Below are positions 54,653 to 63,900 of a stretch of DNA of 64,000 nt, piece after piece. The position numbers and the translations under genes were made by a program. Source of the DNA: Candidatus Nitrospira nitrosa (GTDB taxonomy: Bacteria > Nitrospirota > Nitrospiria > Nitrospirales > Nitrospiraceae); contig NZ_CZQA01000008.1 of assembly GCF_001458735.1 (NCBI RefSeq), positions 663,366 through 727,365 of the forward strand, in the 5' to 3' direction. The stretch's first letter is position 1, and each line of letters opens with the position of its first letter. Under the pieces are notes generated by a model. The model was not told the DNA's origin, made no database searches, and was given only the letters and a program-made list of their open reading frames with translations.

Positions 54653-56899
54653 TTAGTTCAACGCATTGAGCGCCGAACCCGCCTTGAACCACGCGATCTG
54701 CTGTGCGGTGATGCTGTGGTTCGCCTGGATGGTGAGCGCGTTCCCATCCGCCTTGTGAATCGTTACCTGCACCGGCTTGCCAGGAGCCAGACTATTCAGC
54801 CCCGTCACACTGATGCGGTCCTGCTGCTCGATCTTCTCGTAGTCCTTCGGGTCAGCGAAGGTCAACGCCAAGATCCCTTGCTTTTTTAAATTGGTTTCGT
54901 GAATGCGTGCAAAACTCTTCGTAATCACGGCCCGCACGTTCAGAAACCTCGGCGACATCGCCGCATGCTCGCGGCTGCTGCCCTCGCCGTAATTTTCATC
55001 GCCAACCACGATCGATCCAATGCCCTTTGATTTATAGTCTCGAGCGATTTTCGCGATCGTCAGGTTTTCCTCACCAGTCAACACGTTGACCCCTTTCCCC
55101 GGCTCCGAAGCAAATGCATTATTCGCACCGAGGAACATGTTGTCACTGATCTTGTCCAAGTGGCCGCGGAACTTGAGCCAGGGGCCAGCAGGAGAAATAT
55201 GGTCGGTCGTGGTCTTGCCCTTAGTCTTGATCAAGAGCGGCAGCTTGTCAAAATCCTTGCCATCCCATTTCGGGAACGGCTGCAATACTTGTAGCCGTTC
55301 ACTGGTCGGCGGAAGATCGACAGTGAGTCCCTCACCATTTTCAGCCGGTGCCACATAGCCTTCTTCACCCTTCGCAAACCCCTTGGCCGGTAATTCTTCA
55401 CCGACCGGAGCTTGGAGCTTGAATTCTTTGCCATCAGCGCCCTTGACCGCCTGATTAACCGGATCAAAGCCCAAATCACCGGTGATCGCGTATGCCGTGA
55501 CGACCTCCGGACTTGCCAAGAACGACAGCGTTTCGCTGATCCCATCGTTCCGGCCAGGGAAATTCCGGTTGAAGGAGCTGACAATTGAATCGGCTTTGCC
55601 CTTGACCCCGTCCGCACGTTTCCACTGGCCGATGCAGGGACCGCACGAATTCGACAGGACGGTACCGCCGAGCTTTTCAAATGTCTCCAAGAATCCATCA
55701 CGCTTCATCGTGTGGTAGATGCGCTCCGACCCTGGAGAAATGAGAAAGGAGGCTTTCGCCTTCAACCCAGCCTTCAATGCTTGCTGAGCCACATGGGCCG
55801 AGCGGCTGATGTCTTCGTAGGATGAATTGGTGCAGCTCCCGATCAAGGCTGCTTTCAATTCGACCGGATAACCTTTCTCTTGGGCTTCGGCTTTCAGCTT
55901 CGAAATCGGTCTGGCAAGGTCCGGCGTGTGCGGTCCCACCACATGGGGTTCGAGTTTTGAGAGGTCGATTTCAACAATCTGATCGTAATACTTTTCCGGA
56001 GCCTGCATCACCTCTGGATCAGCCGTCAACAAGGCCCTGTTCGCCTGGGCTACCTTCGCCAGATCAGCCCGATCCGTAATGGTCATATAATCGACCATCT
56101 TTTGATCGAATGGGAAGACCGATGTGGTCGCACCCAGCTCTGCGCCCATGTTGCAAATCGTACCCTTCCCTGTCGCGCTGATTGTTTCAGCGCCAGGACC
56201 AAAATATTCGACAATCTTATTGGTTCCACCCTTCACCGTCAGCAGGCCGCAGAGATAGAGGATCACATCTTTTGCAGAGGCCCAGCCACTCAGCTTACCG
56301 GTGAGCTTCACCCCGATCAATTTCGGATGGAGCACTTCCCAAGGCAAACCGGCCATCACTTCGCCGGCATCCGCGCCACCGACACCGATCGCCAAGCCTC
56401 CCAACCCACCGCCGTTCGGCGTGTGTGAATCGGTCCCGATGATCAAGCAGCCGGGGAATGCATAGTTTTCCAAGACTACCTGGTGGATGATCCCGGCACC
56501 TGGCTTCCAGAAGCCGATCCCGTACTTTTTGGCAGCGGACGCAAGGAAGTTATAAACCTCCCTATTTTCATCCAAGGCACGCGTGAGATCCTTCTCCGAC
56601 CCCATTTCAGCACGGATTAAGTGGTCGCAGTGGATCGTACTCGGCACTGCAGCCTTTTTCTTGTTCGCCTGCATGAACTGCAGGACAGCCATCTGGGCCG
56701 TAGCGTCCTGCATCGCCACACGGTCCGGGCGCAGCGCCAACATGGCTTTGCCACGCTCCCAATTCTGTGTATCGAAGTTGTCAGCGTGCGAAACGAGAAT
56801 CTTATCCGCCAGGGTCAACGGTCGTCCGAATTTCTTTCGAGCCTTTTCGAAGACTCCCGGCATCTTGGCATAGAGATTTTTGGCGAGATCCATGGACAT
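54653..56899 (-). CDS. acn: Aconitate hydratase
   Basis: 748 residues. [4Fe-4S] cysteines: LIGSCTNSSYEDI and SNSCGPCIGQW. Substrate residues: DSHTPNGGGLGGLAIGVGGADAGE. The C-terminal swivel domain has SSREHAAMSPRFLNVRAVITKSFARIHETNLKKQGILAL. It is the aconitase A / mitochondrial-like type. An AAGGAG site lies 7 nt before the ATG. It converts citrate and isocitrate and links ATP-citrate lyase to IDH in the operon. Confidence 0.95.
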   Translation of the reverse strand: MSMDLAKNLYAKMPGVFEKARKKFGRPLTLADKILVSHADNFDTQNWERGKAMLALRPDRVAMQDATAQMAVLQFMQANKKKAAVPSTIHCDHLIRAEMGSEKDLTRALDENREVYNFLASAAKKYGIGFWKPGAGIIHQVVLENYAFPGCLIIGTDSHTPNGGGLGGLAIGVGGADAGEVMAGLPWEVLHPKLIGVKLTGKLSGWASAKDVILYLCGLLTVKGGTNKIVEYFGPGAETISATGKGTICNMGAELGATTSVFPFDQKMVDYMTITDRADLAKVAQANRALLTADPEVMQAPEKYYDQIVEIDLSKLEPHVVGPHTPDLARPISKLKAEAQEKGYPVELKAALIGSCTNSSYEDISRSAHVAQQALKAGLKAKASFLISPGSERIYHTMKRDGFLETFEKLGGTVLSNSCGPCIGQWKRADGVKGKADSIVSSFNRNFPGRNDGISETLSFLASPEVVTAYAITGDLGFDPVNQAVKGADGKEFKLQAPVGEELPAKGFAKGEEGYVAPAENGEGLTVDLPPTSERLQVLQPFPKWDGKDFDKLPLLIKTKGKTTTDHISPAGPWLKFRGHLDKISDNMFLGANNAFASEPGKGVNVLTGEENLTIAKIARDYKSKGIGSIVVGDENYGEGSSREHAAMSPRFLNVRAVITKSFARIHETNLKKQGILALTFADPKDYEKIEQQDRISVTGLNSLAPGKPVQVTIHKADGNALTIQANHSITAQQIAWFKAGSALNALN

Positions 56900-56977
56900 G
56901 ACTTATCTCCTTAGAGCTTGGAGTGCTGAGTGCCGAGAATAACTCCTCACTCAGAACTCAGCGCTGGTTACTCAGCA

Positions 56978-58798
56978 CTATTTCAACGGCGGCACTTCCC
57001 GTCGCTTCGGGGCTGCATAATTCACCAGGTAATCGAACAGCCGGATCAAACGACTGTCCTGACGCTTCTGATCAACCCAGTGGCCGATCAATCCGATCGT
57101 GCGCGACAAGATGAAGAAGCCGTTCAAGCTGTCGACGGGGAAACCCAGGTCAACCAGAACCGCAGCCATCGTGCCGTCCACATTCAGAATCAAGTTATCT
57201 TTCTTCACTGCCGTGACTTGCTCAACAGCCAAGGCGAAATCGAGGCACGGCGTTTTGATGTGCAAGCTCTTCACGTAACCAACAAGCTCCTTTACCCGCT
57301 TGTCCGGATTACGCAAGCTCTTCACTCGGTGACCGATGCCCGGTACCGGGCCGACATTTTTCTTCATGTAAGCCAGAAACTCGTCCACATTCATCTTGTT
57401 GTCGACCGCGTACTTGAACCAACGACCGGCGTCCGTCACCGCGCCACCGAAACGGGGCCCGATCATAATCAAGCCGGCAGCCACCGCTTGCGACAAGCCG
57501 ATACCGGCGCAAGCCGCCAGAATCGTGGCGTAGGCGCCGCTGACACAAGGCCCGTGGTCAGCCGAGAGCATCATGATGCGCTTGATGATTTCCGCTTCCT
57601 GCTTTGAGATGAGGCGCTTGTCCCAGAGTAGGCCCATGACATGTGGAATTTCGTAGCCCTTATTGATCAACTCGGAAGCTGGGTAACCGTCGTAGCAAGG
57701 TTCGTCACCGCGATCGTCGCTGATCGTGGTCCGGATCAGCGGAGCCACCATCACTTCATCTGCCTTCATCGCCTCCTCGACGGACTTAGGCAACTTCGGC
57801 AGAACCGCCGGCTCCACCGGCTCTTTCACCTGACCGGACTTAAGCAGTTCTTGATAGGTTTCCTTGATGACCGGACCAAGCGCACCAAACGTCGGGGGGA
57901 CAACGGCACCGGCCTTCTTGAGTGCATCAGACTTGGAACGAGCCGACCCCTCGCCCTTCATGCCTTCCTTGGCGCCTGCATGGCCGAACTTCATGCCCTT
58001 GGGCAAACTCTCCTGACAGAACCCGGAGACCACGCCGATCAACTTCACGCGACGCTTCTTCGCGCCATACCACTCCGCTGCACGTTCCTCGAGATCGCCG
58101 CCCATTTCGCCGACAATGACGACCGCCTTGGTTTGCGGATCGTTTTCGAACATCTCGAGGTAGCTCACATAGTCGGTCCCAGGATAGGCATCACCACCGA
58201 TCCCGATAGCCGTCGTAATGCCATCGGCGAACTGCGAGCAGATCCAGATAATTTCGTTCGAGAGACCGCCGGACTTCGTAATAACGCCGAACGAACCTTC
58301 GCGATACAACTTCGAGAGGACGAGATTGTCGAACGCACCACCGATCACACCCAAACGGCAGGCTCCCGCCGAGATGATGCCGATTGAAGATGGGCCGTTG
58401 AACACCTTACCGAGCTTCCGCGCATGGGCGCCGAGCAATTTCGCGTCCTTTTCGGGCACACCTTCAGTGATCATCGAGACGACCTTGATGTTCGGATCGT
58501 CCAGCGCCTCCATGCCGCCCTTCATGGCGCGGTCGGCTCCGATGTAGACGAGGCTCGTGTTGATGGCGGGATGATTCTTCGTCGCGTCCGCGATCGTCTT
58601 GTAGATAGGGATCGCGATCAGTCCGCTGCCGTACGGTACTTCATTGGTCTTGCCGGCATCGGGCGGGTAGACGAATGCCTCGACCGTGAGGGGGCGCTTA
58701 ATCAGGTAGCAAAACTCCGCCATCCGGCGGGCTGCATTGACACCGGCGGCACCACCCTGAATCACTACGCGGGTGTCTTTATTGGCCAGAATACTCAT
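56978..58798 (-). CDS. aclA: ATP-citrate lyase, alpha subunit (citryl-CoA part)
   Basis: 606 residues, close to the 608 of green sulphur bacteria. The N-terminal two-thirds are like SucD: VVIQGGAAGVNAARRM, GPSSIGIISAGACRLG and the phospho-His in MKFGHAGAKEGMKGEGSA. The C-terminal third is citrate-synthase-like: MLSADHGPCVSGAYATI and VPGIGHRVKSLRNPDKRV. With AclB it cleaves citrate to acetyl-CoA and oxaloacetate, the key step of the reductive TCA cycle. The ATG at 58798 (MSILANKD) follows GGAGG; an upstream extension to 58837 is unlikely. Confidence 0.95.
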   Translation of the reverse strand: MSILANKDTRVVIQGGAAGVNAARRMAEFCYLIKRPLTVEAFVYPPDAGKTNEVPYGSGLIAIPIYKTIADATKNHPAINTSLVYIGADRAMKGGMEALDDPNIKVVSMITEGVPEKDAKLLGAHARKLGKVFNGPSSIGIISAGACRLGVIGGAFDNLVLSKLYREGSFGVITKSGGLSNEIIWICSQFADGITTAIGIGGDAYPGTDYVSYLEMFENDPQTKAVVIVGEMGGDLEERAAEWYGAKKRRVKLIGVVSGFCQESLPKGMKFGHAGAKEGMKGEGSARSKSDALKKAGAVVPPTFGALGPVIKETYQELLKSGQVKEPVEPAVLPKLPKSVEEAMKADEVMVAPLIRTTISDDRGDEPCYDGYPASELINKGYEIPHVMGLLWDKRLISKQEAEIIKRIMMLSADHGPCVSGAYATILAACAGIGLSQAVAAGLIMIGPRFGGAVTDAGRWFKYAVDNKMNVDEFLAYMKKNVGPVPGIGHRVKSLRNPDKRVKELVGYVKSLHIKTPCLDFALAVEQVTAVKKDNLILNVDGTMAAVLVDLGFPVDSLNGFFILSRTIGLIGHWVDQKRQDSRLIRLFDYLVNYAAPKRREVPPLK

Positions 58799-58873
58799 CG
58801 AAAGTCCTCCAACAGTGAAGCGTCCAGCGCTCGGCATTCAGCCGACCGCTGATGGCTAATAGCTGATAGCTCG

Positions 58874-60070
58874 TTACTTTTGTAACGCTTTATCGACGAT
58901 GTCCGTCAGTGGGGTGTTGCGGTCGAAGACGTTGATGTCGAAGCCCTCGTCCTTGAGTGCGCGCATCGCATCGAGACCTTCCTTCTCACGCGGCCCGCCT
59001 CGGCGCACCCAGATCTTCACGCCCTTTAACTTGCCATCGCCCTTCGCTTTGCGAAATCCGTTAATGATGCCGCCGAAGGTCTTCTTGACGTCGGTAAAAT
59101 TCGCAATCGCCCCACCAACGATGATGTTCTTGATACCGGGCAACGAACAGACTTTTTCCGTCAGTACTTCCACGGCCCAGTCCGGAGGATCGCCGGAATA
59201 CTCAGCGTAGTTTGCCAGCTTGCCGCCACGTGCCACGACGGCATCGGAATAATAGACACTCGCGCCGCCACCGGCCGGCAGCATGGCCGTGTCCCCGCCT
59301 GGAATCTCGATAAACTTTACTGAGCCCTTGATCTTGCTGTCGACCGCCATGACTTCTACTTCATCCTTGCTGTAGGAACGGCCGAACTCAGCTGCAAATT
59401 GAAAGTTCCAATCCGGATGCCTGAACTTGGCGTCACCGTCCAGCAACGTGACCGCATCGAGCGCGACCAACTCGCCATCACTCTCGCGTGTCACGACGGG
59501 ATTCACCTCGAGATACTGCGCATCCTCGCTATCGAAACAGGTAAACATCTTGCCCGAAAAATCGGCCATCTTTTTCGCGAGCGGGCCCGTAAATCCAGCC
59601 TCTTTTGAAAGTTTTTCAAGTTGACCCGCCGAGGGGGCCTGTCCGACTTCCAAGCAGAGACGTTTCACACGATCCCAGTTCGACTCAACTTCGATCCCAC
59701 CGCAATTGGCGACAAGGATCTCGCTGCCTTCGCGGGTAGACTTCACCGCACAATAGTATTCCTCTTTATGTGGAACCATCTCTGAAACAATGACCTGCGA
59801 CACAGTGATGCTGCCGACCTGCCGACCGAGCATTTCCTTTGTCGCAGCGATTGCACTGTTGAGATCCAAACCAACCTTGACTAGACCGAGCTTAAAACGT
59901 GAGCCGAGTGCCTCGTGCGCCTTCGCCACCAACTTCGAGGTCTTCATCCAGTCATTGGCTTGTCCGAGCTTGGTCAGTTCGTCAACGGACGTGACGACGA
60001 CATAGTTGGGGACGTGAATCCCCCACTTCTTCATCAGCCCCATGCCGGGGCCTTCCAACACCTTAGCCAT
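58874..60070 (-). CDS. aclB: ATP-citrate lyase, beta subunit (ATP-grasp part)
   Basis: 398 residues, the same length as Chlorobium AclB. The N-terminal MAKVLEGPGMGLMKKWGI and the ATP-grasp core (TCFDSEDAQYLEVNPVVTRESDGELVALDAVTLL) provide ATP binding. The C-terminal CoA-ligase part includes GGASVYYSDAVVARGGKLANYAEYSG and KIWVRRGGPREKEGL. The ATG at 60070 is chosen because GAAGGAG lies upstream, in preference to an in-frame start at 60100. It is the first gene of the eight-gene run and has a plausible sigma-70 promoter at 60114-60143. Confidence 0.95.
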   Translation of the reverse strand: MAKVLEGPGMGLMKKWGIHVPNYVVVTSVDELTKLGQANDWMKTSKLVAKAHEALGSRFKLGLVKVGLDLNSAIAATKEMLGRQVGSITVSQVIVSEMVPHKEEYYCAVKSTREGSEILVANCGGIEVESNWDRVKRLCLEVGQAPSAGQLEKLSKEAGFTGPLAKKMADFSGKMFTCFDSEDAQYLEVNPVVTRESDGELVALDAVTLLDGDAKFRHPDWNFQFAAEFGRSYSKDEVEVMAVDSKIKGSVKFIEIPGGDTAMLPAGGGASVYYSDAVVARGGKLANYAEYSGDPPDWAVEVLTEKVCSLPGIKNIIVGGAIANFTDVKKTFGGIINGFRKAKGDGKLKGVKIWVRRGGPREKEGLDAMRALKDEGFDINVFDRNTPLTDIVDKALQK

Positions 60071-60113
60071 GCGAATTCTCCTTCGTAGTAACTTAGGCAA
60101 ATAGGGGAGCGGG

Positions 60114-60143
60114 ATTCTAGCTGAAACTGACAGGATGACTCAA
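60114..60143 (-). promoter_or_regulatory. Candidate sigma-70 promoter of the reductive TCA operon
   Basis: On the minus strand, TTGAGT (60143-60138) and TAGAAT (60119-60114) are separated by 18 bp. Transcription would start about 37 nt upstream of aclB. Confidence 0.5.
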
Positions 60144-60243
60144 GACGCCAGAGGAACTAATGGAGAGGGGATCAAAAGGCCTAGCAATGGACGATTTTCC
60201 GGAGATCGTCCTAAGCATTGAAAATATAACAAGGTTTTACGAC

Positions 60244-61089
60244 CTATGCATGTCGTTTCAATCGCAGGGCCTGACAACGGGGACAAAAATATGAGCTTCG
60301 TTCTCCCCGAAGGCGTTGAATCACTCCACCACAGTGATTCGGACAAGGCCGACCCTCTTTCCCATAGACCAGATGCCTCCGCTTGTATTGCCCCTCGCTC
60401 CCATCAGGGGCAAAAAAGTCTCGCACACTCGATCCCCCATGCCTAATCGCCTCATCCAGAACCTTACACATGATCATATAAAGTGTTTCGATCTTGCGCA
60501 CCGATAGCTGACTCACCTGGAGATTCGGGTGTAGACCAGCCCGGAAGAGAATCTCGTTTGCATAGATATTCCCGATGCCGGCAATGACTTGTTGATGCAT
60601 CAGGAGGGCCTTGAGCCTCCCACGTCGCTCCTGCAACAGTCGCACAAAATCTGGCTGAGACACAGCCAATGGATCGAGCCCAAATCGGCGGGTGCGATAC
60701 CGATCCAATCCCTCTTTGTCTAAGAGCGATAGACGTCCGAATCTGCGGGGGTTCCAGTACCGTAATTCTGGTTCGCGGCCCCCCTCGAACGACAGTTTCA
60801 CATGAACGTGCTGTGGATGTTTCGTCGCGGTTGATTGGAACAACAGCAGGCCGGTCATCCCTAACTCGGCCACGACATAGCGACAAGTGTGACTATTCAC
60901 AAATCCCAAGGCGACACTTTTGCCGAACCGTTCAACGGATCGGAGGGTCCCACCGCAATACCACCGCGCGGTGTCATATCCCTCTCGAACAATATCCGCT
61001 CGTCCGATCCACACATCGGTCAGCTGTGCTCCGAGGAGACCTGCACGGATTTGTCGAGCGACAACTTCAGCTTCGGGAAGTTCAGGCAT
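60244..61089 (-). CDS. mutM: Formamidopyrimidine-DNA glycosylase
   Basis: 281 residues. It starts with MPELPEAE; the Pro exposed after Met removal is the catalytic nucleophile, which fixes the start at 61089 and rules out the longer frame to 61152. Other features are the conserved Lys in RFGKSVALGF, the H2TH region with GIGNIYANEILFRAGLHP and the C-terminal zinc finger. The finger reads CPNHC...YFCPRC: the first pair is Cx3C, one residue longer than the usual Cx2C. The enzyme removes 8-oxoguanine and other oxidised purines. Confidence 0.93.
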   Translation of the reverse strand: MPELPEAEVVARQIRAGLLGAQLTDVWIGRADIVREGYDTARWYCGGTLRSVERFGKSVALGFVNSHTCRYVVAELGMTGLLLFQSTATKHPQHVHVKLSFEGGREPELRYWNPRRFGRLSLLDKEGLDRYRTRRFGLDPLAVSQPDFVRLLQERRGRLKALLMHQQVIAGIGNIYANEILFRAGLHPNLQVSQLSVRKIETLYMIMCKVLDEAIRHGGSSVRDFFAPDGSEGQYKRRHLVYGKEGRPCPNHCGGVIQRLRGERSSYFCPRCQALRLKRHA

Positions 61090-61191
61090 CCTGTCACCGT
61101 CTTCTGAGCGGAAAATGTGCGGCATTAAGCCACGAGGGGGAGGGAAAGGCAAGATTCTGGGATGAAATCGAGGATGAAGTCGAGAATGACG

Positions 61192-61623
61192 TTACAAACC
61201 AGTCTGGTGAGACGACCTGGAGCGGCGGAGTTGACGAACCTGCTCAATGGCGACTTGTAAATTCGGCAGCGGCATGGCACCAGGGTGCCGTGTCATGACG
61301 AGTTTCAGCACTTCGTCGTAGGACCTCCCTTCCACACAACACAGGTAGGCCATAACGACGGAAACCGATCGCCCCATGCCGGCCCGGCAACACACCAGTT
61401 TTCGCTCTGTCGGTGCCCGCAATTCAAGCCATTGCACCGCTTCCATCAACTTGGCAGGATCAGCCTTAGCAAACTCTCGAAAAGGAATGTGGCAGTAATC
61501 CATCCAGGGGGCAGGGGTGACAACCAACTCTTCAGCCACCAATAACAGCGTACCGACGACCGCCGGTGGCTGCTGTGCATCGTCAATGTTTCCAACCAAG
61601 AGCTGATCCGTAATCATGTGCAT
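61192..61623 (-). CDS. Dual-specificity protein phosphatase family protein
   Basis: 143 residues. The CX5R signature is CRAGMGRSVSVVMAYL, with the catalytic Cys and Arg both present; the usual preceding His is Cys. DYCHIPFREFAKAD supplies the general-acid region. The protein is a compact DSP fold without extra domains. It has a near-consensus promoter (annotated) just upstream. The substrate is unknown; candidates include phosphoproteins, phosphoinositides or nucleotides. Confidence 0.85.
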   Translation of the reverse strand: MHMITDQLLVGNIDDAQQPPAVVGTLLLVAEELVVTPAPWMDYCHIPFREFAKADPAKLMEAVQWLELRAPTERKLVCCRAGMGRSVSVVMAYLCCVEGRSYDEVLKLVMTRHPGAMPLPNLQVAIEQVRQLRRSRSSHQTGL

Positions 61624-61632
61624 GGCATGGTG

Positions 61633-61660
61633 AGTATAGCCTGCTCTGAAGGAGCGTCAA
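61633..61660 (-). promoter_or_regulatory. Sigma-70-like promoter of the phosphatase gene
   Basis: On the minus strand, TTGACG (61660-61655) and TATACT (61638-61633) have a 16-bp spacer. The start codon at 61623 is 9 nt beyond the -10 box, so the transcript has almost no leader. Confidence 0.65.
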
Positions 61661-61711
61661 GCATTCTCACGAGCATTGCCACCCCAGTTGCGATTTCTTT
61701 TCCTTGCCCGC

Positions 61712-61717
61712 TATACT
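61712..61717 (+). promoter_or_regulatory. TATACT -10 box directly before the zinc-ribbon gene
   Basis: TATACT is followed by six bases and then ATG. A TTGCGA 18 bp upstream could serve as -35. With transcription starting about 7 nt after the -10, the mRNA would begin at or next to the ATG (leaderless). No ribosome-binding site is present. Confidence 0.55.
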
Positions 61718-61723
61718 CCTCTT

Positions 61724-62083
61724 ATGGTCACGCTCACGCAGCAAGAAGTGGAACGGCGGTTGGACACGGTCCCGTGCGCGATCTGTAAGCAGTCGAGTTT
61801 TGCCATCGATGAACGCTCTATGGGAGCTGACGGAGACTGGCGAGGCATCTGCAAGAAGTGTTTTTATACGTTTCCAGTCCATACCGACATGGAGTTTTAT
61901 CTGCGGACACAACCAGATGTGCCATTCAGGCTCAAGGAGATCTCCTGCACCGCCTGCAATCACCGGGGTGTCAACCTGGACCTTCGAGCCACCCTGTCAG
62001 TACGGGACGCTTACTACTTTGTGACCTGTCGTGGATGTCAGCGACAGTTCGTCGAGAGATCTTCGTTGGAAGCCTTTGAATAA
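61724..62083 (+). CDS. Small zinc-ribbon protein
   Basis: 119 residues with four CxxC pairs: CAIC, CKKC, CTAC and CRGC. They are spaced to form two zinc ribbons, the first enclosing SFAIDERSMGADGDWRGI. There is no signal or TM segment. The start is the ATG at 61724, placed exactly six bases after a TATACT box, which points to a leaderless transcript. The family is not recognised; DNA, RNA or protein binding is possible. Confidence 0.72.
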   Translation: MVTLTQQEVERRLDTVPCAICKQSSFAIDERSMGADGDWRGICKKCFYTFPVHTDMEFYLRTQPDVPFRLKEISCTACNHRGVNLDLRATLSVRDAYYFVTCRGCQRQFVERSSLEAFE

Positions 62084-62109
62084 ATCCGCTCCTGCTCCCG
62101 ACGTTAGTG

Positions 62110-62115
62110 TATACT
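62110..62115 (+). promoter_or_regulatory. TATACT -10 box directly before the small acidic gene
   Basis: A second TATACT-N6-ATG arrangement, identical in spacing to that at 61712. No good -35 hexamer lies at the usual distance. Confidence 0.45.
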
Positions 62116-62121
62116 GAAACT

Positions 62122-62301
62122 ATGAGTGACACGCCAAAACAACCAGACCTCACGTCGGAAGACAAACCCAAAGTGAGAAAAGAAATCCCCGTGTTTGCCA
62201 TTCAGGACGATGATGCCATCATGGCTCAAGAAATGGCGGATCTCTTCGAAGAAGACAAGGTCTCTCACCAGCACGGCAGCTCAGAACCGGAAGCGGACTA
62301 G
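62122..62301 (+). CDS. Small acidic protein
   Basis: 59 residues, highly charged (MSDTPKQPDLTSEDKPKVRK, then DDDAIMAQEMADLFEEDK). It has no cysteines, signal or TM segment and is probably largely helical or disordered. An in-frame ATG at 62107 exists, but the one at 62122 follows the TATACT box at a six-base distance like the upstream gene. The role is unknown; coding status rests on the shared promoter pattern and a clean frame. Confidence 0.5.
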   Translation: MSDTPKQPDLTSEDKPKVRKEIPVFAIQDDDAIMAQEMADLFEEDKVSHQHGSSEPEAD

Positions 62302-62523
62302 CCGGTTTAGCTCACAGCTTTCAGCCATCGGCTTTCAGCGCAATCGAACCTTTCATTTACACCAATTATGGGCAGTACTGGTCATCTTGCTCAACTCTAA
62401 CCGCTGCCGCAAGACAACGGCTATTTACTTATACACCCGATAATCATCTCGAAGGCTCCTCTCTTGAAGAGTAGAGTCGTTGCTAACGCGACGGGCTCAT
62501 CCACTTTAACCGAGGAGGTTGCG

Positions 62524-63540
62524 ATGATGTGTTATGCGGGCATTGATCTCCATGCCACGAATAGTGTGCTGGTCGTGATTGATGAAGCGGATCGAGTGCT
62601 GTATCAGAAACGCCTCCGCAATGACCTGGCCGTGATCTTCACGGCCTTAACACCGTATCAGACCACGCTGCAGGGCGTGGTCGTTGAGTCCACCTATAAT
62701 TGGTACTGGTTAGTCGACGGGCTCATGGAAGCAGGGTACCGGGTCCACCTCGCTCATGCACCAGCCCTGCCGCAGTATAGTGGGCTCAAGCATGTTGACG
62801 ATCAACACGATGCGCAGTGGTTAGCCCATTTACTCCGGCTAGGTTTGCTCCCTACCGGGTACATTTACCCCAAAGCGGAACGGGCCGTGCGGGACTTGTT
62901 GCGGAAGCGCAGTCAGTTGGTTCGGCACAAGACCATGGTCGTGCTGAGCCTACAAAGCCTGCTGACACGACTGACTGGCAATCGGCTCTCCCTCCCTCGG
63001 CTTCGACAGCTCACCCCAGAGGGCATTCAGGCACTTGTGCCATTTCCCGAACATGTGCAATCGGTCAGCAGTTCGTTGGCTGTGCTGCAATGTCTGGAGC
63101 ACGAGATTCACACGATTGAGGGCACGGTTCGGGAAGCGGGGCGGACTCAGCCGGGCTATGTGCTCTTACAGACCGTCCCCGGAATCGGGCCGATCTTGGC
63201 GGGCACCATTCTCCTGGAAGCCGGTGACCTGCGGCGGTTTGCGACCGTGGGACACTTCGCCTCCTACTGTCGCTGTGTCGGCAGCGAACATGTGAGTAAC
63301 GGCAAACGCAAAGGGGCTGGCAACACGAAGAACGGCAACAAGTATTTAAGCTGGGCGTTCATCGAGGCGGCGCACTTCGCCATTCGCTATGAGGCCGTGA
63401 TTCGCACGTATTATCAGCGCAAGCAGGCACGGACGCATCCCCTTGTGGCGCTGAAGGCCGTGGCCCATAAATTGGCGCGGGCCTGCTATCACATGCTCCG
63501 TGCGCAGGTGCCATTCGATCTGTCCCGCGCTTTTGGCTAG
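62524..63540 (+). CDS. IS110-family transposase
   Basis: 338 residues. The N-terminal DEDD (RuvC-like) catalytic domain shows GIDLHATNS (first Asp), VVVESTYNWYWL (Glu) and HVDDQHDAQWLAHLL (Asp pair). The C-terminal transposase_20 domain has TVPGIGPILAGTILLEAGDL and KRKGAGNTKNGNKYLSWAFIEAAHFA, including the conserved serine-region found in this family. GAGGAGG precedes the ATG at 62524; an upstream frame extends to 62464. It is complete and probably functional. IS110 enzymes act with a bridge RNA encoded in the element. Confidence 0.92.
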   Translation: MMCYAGIDLHATNSVLVVIDEADRVLYQKRLRNDLAVIFTALTPYQTTLQGVVVESTYNWYWLVDGLMEAGYRVHLAHAPALPQYSGLKHVDDQHDAQWLAHLLRLGLLPTGYIYPKAERAVRDLLRKRSQLVRHKTMVVLSLQSLLTRLTGNRLSLPRLRQLTPEGIQALVPFPEHVQSVSSSLAVLQCLEHEIHTIEGTVREAGRTQPGYVLLQTVPGIGPILAGTILLEAGDLRRFATVGHFASYCRCVGSEHVSNGKRKGAGNTKNGNKYLSWAFIEAAHFAIRYEAVIRTYYQRKQARTHPLVALKAVAHKLARACYHMLRAQVPFDLSRAFG

Positions 63541-63599
63541 GCGCGGCAGAGCTGGGGGGAGCTGGGAGCTCGCAAAGGGGTTGAGGCCACACCTCGCAC

Positions 63600-63900
63600 T
63601 CCCGATTAGCCCCGGTCTTCCCCCTTCAACTCCCTCGCCACTGGCGTGGGGACTGAGACGCCTCGACCGTGAGCCATGATGGGGTTGGCGCCAGCCCGCT
63701 GGTAGCCAGACGTCCTGTGCGTAGGTATGCTGGACACGGCCGGGAACCGACGGTTGTCTGGGGCACGAGGTGCCAGGGGCTGGAGTGGATCCCCGACGGG
63801 GCTCGCTCCCACGCCTTGATCCTGATGGGTGACTGGTGCGGCTCAAATCCGAGCTGACACTGCTGACGACGACAACCGGGATGCGACGGAGTCACGCGAC
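63600..63900 (+). ncRNA. Candidate IS110 bridge-RNA region
   Basis: This non-coding part has several short hairpins: AACCG-A-CGGTT (63745-63755), GGCAC-GAG-GTGCC (63762-63774) and GGAG...CCCC-GAC-GGGG...CTCC (63782-63809). The last has internal loops of the kind that carry target- and donor-pairing sequences in bridge RNAs. Placement 3' of the transposase would fit the IS1111 subgroup. The boundaries are a guess. Confidence 0.35.

Noticed and set aside
57641..58387. A 248-codon open frame on the plus strand opposite aclA
   Set aside because: It lies entirely antisense to a conserved enzyme and has no recognisable motif; it arises from the codon bias of aclA.
63830..63870. GGCTCAAATCC resembling a tRNA T-arm
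   Set aside because: No acceptor or anticodon stem can be built around it; it lies in the IS110 non-coding part.
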